This document shows, in pieces, positions 56,303 to 64,000 of a DNA stretch of 64,000 nt (its first letter is position 1; every line of letters starts with the position of its first letter). A program made the translations under genes and the position numbers. Origin of the DNA: Notospermus geniculatus (lineage: Eukaryota > Nemertea > Pilidiophora > Heteronemertea > Lineidae); assembly GCA_002633025.1 (NCBI GenBank), contig NMRB01000201.1, positions 335,578 to 399,577 on the forward strand. Reading direction: 5' to 3'. Below the pieces are notes generated by a model. The model did no database searches. It saw only the letters and a list, made by a program, of their open reading frames with translations, and had not been told where the DNA came from.

Positions 56303-57938
56303 GCAAAAACCGTATAGTTATCTTGTCAGAGGATATGGGGTTAGAAACTCGCTGGAAGGTTTTCGAGACGGCTGTTATTCTGTCGAAGGGTGCATTAACT
56401 GATTCAATTTCAAGGCCTTGTATTGACATCCGTGTTAAACCACATTATACTGCTATTTTTTCGTGGGGAGGCATAAGTTTTGTTACTGTAGATCTGTTGT
56501 CTGCAAGTGGATCTGAACTTCTTTCTCACCACTTCTATCAGCTACTTCATATCCTTTCACAGAGTGAACAATCGTCCCAGTCAATCTTTTAAAATCAAAT
56601 TCTGGAATTTTCCAGGCTGCATCTGTGGTCAGCCATAATTTAAACACTCAGCAGGCAAAAATGCATCATGAGGATGAAACACACTGAAAAAGAATCAAAT
56701 TTGCACTTGTGGCGCATTTGGGATTTCTGGAACTTATCATGACAAGTGAAGAGCGGATTAACTTTTGGTGTTGTCATGGATTGCCAAAGAATGGTAGTCT
56801 TGTGGGCAACTGGTTCTTAGGAATTCTGTCAATTTTTGCCTGTTTTGTTAAAACAAAGAGTAAAACTTTGACTTGACCCTTTTGTTTTTAAGGACTATGG
56901 GCCAGTGGTTGCCAGACCGTTAGTTTTGGCCAATTCACGAATGTACCATTGGAGTAATATATATTCTGATGCGCTCTCGGTACGGTATACTACGAATCTT
57001 TGGAGGTTTTGGTGGTAGAAGGTGGATCTCTCAATAGAGGGAGCTGTTGGGAGCTGTTTGGTCGATTTTGAACAACAAACTTAATGGACATTGTCTGTTC
57101 AATGACGTCAGACGACAGATTGAATACACCCCAAAATTTCTCAGAATTTGGCAGACTGAATGTACATTACATTTATGCATATTGCCTCTATGTCTGTGAA
57201 CTATATTGAATGCATGTTATTCTTGCAGTTTACTGTACATAATGTATATATACATGCTGAAAATGTATGTTTGTATCTGCCAAATTAAGGGTGGAATGAA
57301 CTCATTAGAAAAGGTTCCTTTTTGCAGTGAAGTAACATACATCACAGATTGGATGCAATATTTCCACGACATAAAAGTCTCAAAATGCGTAGGTACCTCA
57401 GGCACTGACTATCCCCGGATAATTTCCGGCTGTCAGTCCGTGAAATCATCCCTTCGCTGACATCACTCGATATCGAAAGACAAGATCAAAGCACGACGTA
57501 ATTTTTCACATGATTTAGGCTCATTATTCCCAGCATGCCATTCAAAGGAGGATCGCAAATCAGGAATACAATGTCAGCTTTGTTGTTCAATTACGGGGTG
57601 CATTACACGGTTGAATTTCTCTTAAAATTGACATCATAATATGCAGGAATTCTGCTTCGTTTTTTCAAAACGGCACTGCACGCCTTTGTCAACCTTCGTG
57701 ATAAAAGACAAATGGTAATTAATGTTTGTAATTGAATAATTGGTTAATGAGAAGATGGGTGCATGGTATTTTCTTCGTTTTGAGATGTGGGAGTTTTTTT
57801 TCTTGACAGTGTCGTGCGAAAATGAGTAATTTTGCCCTTTCTGTTTCTGAGGCAAGCATTAATCAACCACCGAAGAAGAGGGAGGTCTTTCTGTGCTTGA
57901 AAGATTGTGGCTCTTGAACAAGTTTCCCTTATATGGAG

Positions 57939-58165
57939 AGTTGCCCATACATGAAGAGTGTTGCCATGTAATGCAGAGGGTTTCCTGTATATGAAGAGAG
58001 TTGCCCATATATGAAAACGGTTGCCCATGTGTGACGACAGTTGCCCGTATGTGAAGGGAGTAGCCCATATGTGCAGAGAGTTGCCGATATATGAAAAGGG
58101 TTGCCCGTATATGAAGACGGTTGCCCATATGTGCTGAGAGTTGCCTGTATATGAAGAGTTGCCCA
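57939..58165. repeat. 20-bp minisatellite
   Basis: About eleven copies of GTTGCCCATATATGAAGACG; most units are exactly 20 bp. Frames on the minus strand stay open across it, with no other coding evidence. Confidence 0.92.
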
Positions 58166-58586
58166 TATATGGGTTAATGGAGGGATTTGTTGTGTTTCTG
58201 CTCTCTGAAGAATATTCCTACCAATATTTGTCAGAACTTTTGGTTGGTTAACATCATGAATTCCCAAATTTGTTTCCAAAATCCCAATCGTGTGATGTTG
58301 GTTATTTTACAAGCAAGTAAAGAACCTTTGATAGAACCTGTTCCCGACCAGTGCTCCCACAGTTTTCCCTCTTAGAGCCTACGTATATAGCATGACGTCA
58401 ACCATTTTGTTCTGGTGGTGGGTTTCAAGGTAGAAAACAATACATGAGGCATGATAGCCATGTGTTTATGTGTTTTCACTCTATCCATTGGTTCTAGTGA
58501 TATCTATAAATGTACTGGTCATTTTATTTCAGTGCAGATTCTACACACTTTGGGAACTCCATGTTTCTTGCCTTAATGCGCTCTCT

Positions 58587-58758
58587 AAAGGCGCCACTCC
58601 ACGTGACAGTTTTCTGTCGAAAGTTTGCTGTCAGATAGTCAATTATTGCTGTCCGACAGCAATAATTGCTGTCAGCAATTTTTGCTGTCTGACAGCAATA
58701 ATTGATTATCTGACAGCAAACTTTCGACAGAAAACTGTCACGTGGAGCGGCACCTTAA
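58587..58758. repeat. Foldback element, family T-like, with 7-bp flanking repeat
   Basis: AAAGGCGCCACTCCACGTGA then CAGTTTTCTGTCGAAAG at the left; the right arm is the exact reverse complement down to GTGGAGCGGCACCTTAA. GCTCTCT occurs on both sides (58580-58586 and 58759-58765), a likely target duplication. The centre is built from repeated CTGTCNGACAGCAATAAT words that pair again among themselves. Confidence 0.85.
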
Positions 58759-58904
58759 GCTCTCTGCGATAAATGTTCTGATCAAGCAGAAGACCTGCCT
58801 TCAATACAAGGCCACGAACTGTCAAATGAGCAATTAAACATTTTGTACGCAAGAATCATGGAAAGATTGCAAGTGCAACTTCTCTTTTGCTTGATTCTCA
58901 TTCA

Positions 58905-58994
58905 GTTTCTACTGGTGCTACACTCGGTCAAGAGTGGTGCTACACTTTGTCAAGACCAGTGCTACACTTGATCAAAATCTGGACAACACTTGTT
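58905..58994. repeat. 22-bp minisatellite, left part
   Basis: Units of AGTGGTGCTACACTTGGTCA plus AG, continuing after the inserted element at 60897-61095. Confidence 0.85.
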
Positions 58995-60872
58995 ATCCCA
59001 CCGAACGTAAGTTCGGTAGGGATATAGAGAAACCCCTGTGTGTCCGTCCCGCTGTCAGTCCGTCAGTCCGTCCCACCGGCCGTCCGTCCGGGCCCATAAC
59101 TCTACAATGACTGAAGATTTTGAGTTCATGTTTGGTGGGGAGATGTACCATGGGCCATCGGTGTGTCGCGTGAAAGAATCGGCCAAATCTGATTATCTAC
59201 TTTCCCTGTAGGGGGCGCTTTGTAAAAACCACACAACTTCCCTTCCGCTCTGTAACTTCTGAATGACTGAAGATTTTGGTTTCATATTTGGTGGGAGGGT
59301 GTGTCATGGGCTAACGGTGTGTCGCGTGAAAGAATCGGCCAAATCTGATTATCTACTTTCCCTGTAGGGGGCGCTTTGTAAAAACCACACAACTTCCCTT
59401 CCGCTCTGTAACTTCTGAATGACTGAAGATTTTGGTTTCATATTTGGTGGGAGGGTGTGTCATGGGCTAACGGTGTGTCGCGTGAAAGAATCGGCCAAAT
59501 CTGATTATCTACTTTCCCTGTAGGGGGCGCTTTGTAAAAACCACACAACTTCCCTTCCGCTCTGTAACTTCTGAATGACTGAAGATTTTGGTTTCATATT
59601 TGGTGGGAGGGTGTGTCATGGGCTAACGGTGTGTCGCGTGAAAGAATCGGCCAAATCTGATTATCTACTTTCCCTGTAGGGGGCGCTTTGTAAAAACCAC
59701 ACAACTTCCCTTCCGCTCTGTAACTTCTGAATGACTGAAGATTTTGGTTTCATATTTGGTGGGAGGGTGTGTCATGGGCTAACGGTGTGTCGCGTGAAAG
59801 AATCGGCCAAATCTGATTATCTACTTTCCCTGTAGGGGGCGCTTTGTAAAAACCACACAACTTCCCTTCCGCTCTGTAACTTCTGAATGACTGAAGATTT
59901 TGGTTTCATATTTGGTGGGAGGGTGTGTCATGGGCTAACGGTGTGTCGCGTGAAAGAATCGACCAAATCTGATTATCCACTCCACCACCAGGGGGCCAAA
60001 GGCTAAAACACAAAAACTGCATTTACACCTTAAATATTGAACGGAATTTCACCAAATTTTTGTGGTTGGCTCATCTACCAAGGGTACATAATATATCATA
60101 CGATTTTTAAATTTAATTGATTTTTCAGCCCTGTAGGGGGCGCTTTGTAAAAACCACACAAGTTCCCTTCCGCTCTGTAACTTCTGAATGACTGAAGATT
60201 TTGGTTTCATATTTGGTGGGAGGGTGTGTCATGGGCTAACGGTGTGTCGCGTGAAAGAATCGACCAAATCTGATTATCCACTCCACCACCAGGGGGCCAA
60301 AGGCTAAAACACAAAAACTGCATTTACACCTTAAATATTGAACGGAATTTCACCAAATTTTTGTGGTTGGCTCATCTACCAAGGGTACATAATATATCAT
60401 ACGATTTTTAAATTTAATTGATTTTTCAGCCCTGTAGGGGGCGCTTTGTAAAAACCACACAAGTTCCCTTCCGCTCTGTAACTTCTGAATGACTGAAGAT
60501 TTTGGTTTCATATTTGGTGGGAGGGTGTGTCATGGGCTAACGGTGTGTCGCGTGAAAGAATCGACCAAATCTGATTATCCACTCCACCACCAGGGGGCCA
60601 AAGGCTAAAACACAAAAACTGCATTTACACCTTAAATATTGAACGGAATTTCACCAAATTTTGGTGGTTGGCTCATCTAGCAAGGGTACATAATATGCCG
60701 CACGCTTTTGGAATTTAATCGATGTTTCAGCCCTATAGGGGGCACTTTGTAAAAACCACAAAAGTTCCCTTCTGCTCATGATAGTACCTTCGACATTGAC
60801 GCTGTGACTTTGACTCGAATATCCCTTCTGGCTCGCAACATTTCAAGGAACGCAACTTTCGTTCGGTGGGAT
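58995..60872. mobile_element. 1.88-kb TIR element built of 156-bp and 301-bp tandem repeats
   Basis: Ends ATCCCACCGAACGTAAGTT and, at the right, the inverted equivalent AACTTTCGTTCGGTGGGAT. Near the left end is a CCGTCCGTCCG-type stretch. Then come nearly identical 156-bp units (starts of CCGCTCTG at 59245, 59401, 59557, 59713, 59869) and 301-bp units (60170, 60471, and a decayed third). The 301-bp unit equals the 156-bp unit plus 145 bp bounded by AGGGGGC words. There is no long ORF. It interrupts a 22-bp minisatellite. Internal tandem repeats of ~155 bp recall the tandem-repeat-bearing MITE or Helitron-like elements of bivalves (pearl type); the relation is inference. Confidence 0.85.
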
Positions 60873-60896
60873 TTGCACACGCTTTGCGTTGCTCTT

Positions 60897-61095
60897 GTTC
60901 AAGGTGGTGCTACACTTGGTCAAGAGTGGTACTACACTTGGTCAAGAGCGGTGCTACACTTTCTGAAAAGCGGTCTACACTTGGTCAAGAGTGGTGCTAC
61001 ACTTGGTCAAGAACATAGTGGTGCTACACTTGGTCCAGAGTGGTACACTATATGCCAAGAACAGGGCTACACTTGGTCTAGAGTGGTGCTACTCT
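60897..61095. repeat. 22-bp minisatellite, right part
   Basis: Eight or nine units with core GTGCTACACTTGGTCAAGAG, variants ending AACA or CTGAAAAG. Same unit as 58905-58994. Confidence 0.9.
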
Positions 61096-61793
61096 TTGCC
61101 TCTTTTCTATTTTGCTACAATACAAATCATGTGGACTAGTTGAATTCTTTAACTCAATGGATTCCTTGTACGATATCGAAGGAGGTCATCTGCTCAAACC
61201 CTTAGGTGTCTGCAGGTGAATGATCAAGAAATTCACAAGGATGAAATTTTGTGCTCAGGTTGCTGAAATTTAGGGGAGGGGGTTGAAATCATATAAAAAA
61301 ATTTGGCAGGAATGAATATTCTTGAGAAAAAATTGACCACCCAAACAGAAAATTTGGAAAGGGGTCGGGCATTGATCAGATGGGGAGGGGCAGTGCTTGT
61401 GAAGTTGAAACAGAGTGCGGAGTACCAAGAATCTGTCACTTTTTCTACTGGTCTCACTGCACATTTTGGTTACTTTTATCATTTCACACTAGAATTCCTG
61501 CACTTTATCAGTGCACGAACTTTTCTCCTGCCTATACACGTATATCTATTTTCCAAATTTCATGCAAGGGCACAAAAATTTTATTCATTTTTACACCCCA
61601 CGAACTATAATCCTTCCTTTTTCGTGGATTATTTCTTACATTTTAGGTTGCCCATCACTGGAAACTTATTTATGCAATGATTGAAGGTGGGAGCATATGC
61701 ATGAAATATGCTCCATACGGATGTTCAGGGAATACCGGTACCCAAAATTTGTATAAATGTCAGCATTAATTCAATTGAATTCTTTACCCTTAG

Positions 61794-61884
61794 GAATATC
61801 TTGAAATCTTATCCCGACCAAAAGCTTTGGCACAACTAGACGATGCGTACGGTTGGACTGATCCGTATGAAGATGTCCAGGCTA
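61794..61884 (+). CDS. CACNA2D: CACNA2D exon M (alternative version 1)
   Basis: Phase 0 in, after a TCTTTACCCTTAG acceptor. The peptide EYLEILSRPKALAQLDDAYG then WTDPYEDVQA aligns with the alpha2delta segment E-Y-L-x-V-L-x-R-P ending in W-T, directly after the VWA domain. The donor is uncertain: A|GTAAAC after 61884 gives phase 1 (used here); GAT|GTCCAG after 61874 would give phase 0. No sequon is present. L-S-R-P-K resembles alpha2delta-3. Confidence 0.9.
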
Positions 61885-63030
61885 GTAAACAAGTTCAACT
61901 CTCTCCTAATGCTAACCAAATGAAAATAGTTAGAACCTTTTTGGCAATCAGAGCAGCCAAATGCTTGAACTGCCTGGCATTTTCTCATCACCAACTGAAA
62001 AACAAACCTCCTGAATGTCTATCTCGCATTTTTACCCACCTGCCAAAAAATTAGCTAGTGAACTAACAATGAGACCAACCACAGTTTTAACAAATCTACA
62101 ATCACCATCACTGTTCGAGATTCCTGTACTAACTGTAGTCCCCAAAAACCATGACCAAATGCAAGTTAAAGCTTGAGAGCCCACTTACCGCAACCAATAA
62201 CCACAACTAGTAGGCCTAACTAGAGCTTGAAAGTTACTTTCTTCTTAGTCATTTTCATGGCCATTGTTTCATAACTAGAGCTAGACCCGCGTGGATCTGG
62301 CCTATGTTGTTGAGGTATGATTGATGTATGTGCATTCTGCATGCAATGCACCAATCATGCATCAGGTATACTCCCGTGTTATGCTTGTTTCATGCATCAA
62401 GTGTGCATGGAACATGCTCCTTTGGGAGGTGTTGTCAAGTTTGCCTTAAAGAGGCACAGGTTCTGCTACTTTTAGCAGGTGCATGTTGGATTTTTTTAAA
62501 AGCGTTTCAAATTAATCAAGGTTCTTTTATCTAATGTGTTCTTTTTCCAGCGTCATTTCTTCAGGGATGATATAACAGATTAATTGTTTTATTTCTGTTG
62601 AATAAGTTTGCGATTAGCAAGTGCCACCTGAACCATCAAGATTTTCTCTCCCGAGCAATGCTGCCACCTAGTGTAATGACGGAAAACTGAACTCCCCCAT
62701 GGCCTGTTGGGTTAGATAAAGTTAAACTTGATGCTGTGTTCAAAAAAAAGGAAAATTTCACAAACTGTTGAATCCAAACTTTCGAACTGATCATTCGGTG
62801 ATGGTGATGAAGGAAAGTGGATGGGAAAGCTTGGTGTAGCAGATGGCACTCGCAAGATTTAGGAGTGGCTCTTCCAAGGAAACTCAGTCCAAAGATTTTT
62901 GAACAGAGTTTAAGATGTCCCATTACGTGTTCCTGTGATCGCTTCTTCTCTCTTCTCTTACTTAGACTAGATCTTTGCTTGACTCTTTATTGTCTATAAT
63001 ATGGGCTTTTTTGTATGTTTTGCTTGCAAG
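61885..63030 (+). other. Interval between the two exon-M versions
   Basis: 1.15 kb without a recognised repeat or exon. ATGCATGAT and TGCATCA words cluster at 62320-62410 but form no regular array. The last 30 bases are T-rich and end in TTGCAAG, a usable acceptor for exon M'. Confidence 0.6.
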
Positions 63031-63117
63031 GAATATGTGCCAGTTTTGGGTAGACCTTTGGCGCTAAACAACAGTGAGACAATTAAATGGACAAATATTA
63101 AGTTGGCAGCTAATTCG
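63031..63117 (+). CDS. CACNA2D: CACNA2D exon M' (alternative version 2)
   Basis: 29 codons, phase 0 in and phase 0 out, between GTTTTGCTTGCAAG and GTATGA. It reads EYVPVLGRPLALNNSETIKW, then TNIKLAANS. It aligns with exon M at E-Y, L, R-P, A-L and W-T, and with vertebrate alpha2delta-1 at E-Y-x-x-V-L-G-R-P and W-T-N. It has an N-N-S sequon that exon M lacks. The frame stops two codons past the donor, which supports the exon end. Probably a mutually exclusive partner of M; expression is not shown. Confidence 0.8.
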
Positions 63118-64000
63118 GTATGATATATGGCCCCGCCTAACGATTTTATGTTCAATACACATATCATGTCTGTTGCTGGGGGCCACTTTAATTTCTGCAA
63201 CCTATGCCTACAGTTGGATTTTGAAGATCCATCTTCCTCAAATATTGCCAGGGAACACAAGAGGGAGGAAATTAGCCCCTCTTGAATGAGGAACTTCATT
63301 GTCAGCAGATGGCAGCACTGCCCTAGCATCCTGAATAGTAATTCCTTTCAAAGAGAAATTGACATGGGACAATGACATGAATGCTTCTCTGATATAGATT
63401 TCTAGGGTCGCCACACCTTATCCATATTGGTCAAGAGAAACTTCGGAAAGGGCATCTTGTCTGCCTCTTCAGTCAATATTATGAAATCATGGCCCTAAGG
63501 CTGCAAATAGAGGTACACGCTACAAGGGCAAAGCTTGACAAAGGATGGTCGCGAACCCTTTGTGAAGCCATTTGAAATGGCGTGTCAATGTAGCATGTAG
63601 TTCTGTGTATTTGCAGCCTAAAAAATGTACCAATTGTTTTTATGGGGGTTGGCACCAGCAACAGGCCTTTTTGTCCATCTGCATGTATGTTTCTTTTTCT
63701 CTTCATTCCACATGTAGATCTGTTGTACAGTCTGTCCCAGAATGTTCTCATTTTTTTCTCCTTCGTTAAAAGGTAGATATTCTCATTTAACAAAAAAATA
63801 GAAAACAAAAATTGCTATGGTCAGAGAGGATTGCCTCAGGACCACTGAGACAAAGTTATGACATGTGATATTTTTTTGGTCATCCCCTGAAATTGTTGCC
63901 TAATGTTTTGTGGGACACTCTGTAGTTGTGGAAGTGCATGATGTACAGTAATGTACTACAATGTAGCGTTGCATTCCTGTATGTAGCGACACCGCAAACA
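63118..64000. other. Right edge, intron after exon M'
   Basis: No exon recognised. The next expected exon, leading into the Cache region, should lie beyond the window. Short open frames here show no similarity I can name. Confidence 0.6.

Larger units (their letters stand above)
54198..61793 (+). other. 7.6-kb intron L-M
   Basis: Phase-0 intron. It contains a 29-bp minisatellite, two large foldbacks, a 20-bp minisatellite, a foldback T relative and a tandem-repeat-bearing TIR element. 56303-57938 and 61096-61793 hold no exon or repeat I recognise. Confidence 0.7.
11450..63117 (+). other. CACNA2D: Voltage-gated calcium channel alpha-2/delta subunit gene (partial; exons A to M and M')
   Basis: Alpha2delta subunits are extracellular, membrane-anchored auxiliary subunits of high-voltage-activated calcium channels. 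They promote surface delivery of the channel and act at synapses. Thirteen exons join in phase into about 384 codons. Order: N-terminal helical region (1-104), VWA_N region (105-177), VWA domain (178 to about 350), and the start of the segment leading to the Cache domains. Key features: D183-T-S185-G-S187 metal site; LLTDGG later in the domain; R163-R-R165; possible N-glycosylation sequons at 55, 74 and 91. The R-R-R and DLYDVRRR context is nearer alpha2delta-1/2 than -3/4, while YNWP, VFTY and LSRPK recall -3. Numbering starts at exon A, not at the true N-terminus. Both ends of the gene are missing. Confidence 0.93.

Noticed and set aside
62545-62580. Possible exon after TTTTTCCAG at 62549
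   Set aside because: A good acceptor-like sequence, but the frames that follow are short and show no alpha2delta similarity.

Overview
This is a window of animal nuclear DNA: small in-phase exons separated by introns of 0.8 to 18 kb, GT/AG splice sites, several tRNA-derived SINE families, many short foldback elements and many minisatellites. No prokaryotic, viral or organellar gene is visible. The palindrome GTAGGCCTAC and its sub-words recur through non-coding DNA, which I associate loosely with marine invertebrate deuterostomes such as echinoderms or hemichordates. Several duplicated segments abut an N, which suggests a draft assembly of a highly heterozygous outbred animal. The species call is inference.

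The only gene I can identify with confidence is on the + strand: a voltage-gated calcium channel alpha-2/delta subunit (CACNA2D family). Thirteen exons between 11450 and 61884 join in frame into about 384 codons. They cover the N-terminal helical region, the VWA_N region and the whole von Willebrand A domain, with a complete DxSxS metal site (D-T-S-G-S) and an R-R-R motif like the one that contacts gabapentinoid drugs in vertebrate alpha2delta-1 and -2. The signal peptide exon is not found and should lie upstream. The Cache domains, delta peptide and C-terminus lie beyond the right edge. A second, diverged version of the last exon (EYVPVLGRP versus EYLEILSRP) sits 1.15 kb downstream at 63031-63117, in the same splice phase on its 5' side. 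It looks like a mutually exclusive exon pair and is the most interesting biological signal here.

Layout: 1-1710 holds a SINE, a foldback element and a possible last exon of an upstream gene. 1711-11449 is repeat-rich DNA (upstream flank or first intron). 11450-30079 holds the first two recognised exons and an 18-kb intron that contains three segmental duplications, each with an N or N-gap between the copies. 30020-45128 carries nine exons (B to J), spaced 0.8 to 2.5 kb. 45129-54147 contains exon K twice, inside a ~3-kb duplication with an N between the copies. 54148-64000 has exon L, a 7.6-kb intron with a tandem-repeat-bearing transposon (58995-60872), and exons M and M'.

Repeats dominate the rest. 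There is a five-copy MITE with CAGGGGCGGATCC termini and 5-bp target duplications. There are foldback families that keep their ends, and in one case their loop, while the two arms change together. One foldback family has grown an internal minisatellite. There are four tRNA-derived SINE families and about ten minisatellites. Four duplications arranged A-N-A' look more like unmerged haplotypes than real tandem duplications, so any gene model across exon K should count that exon once.
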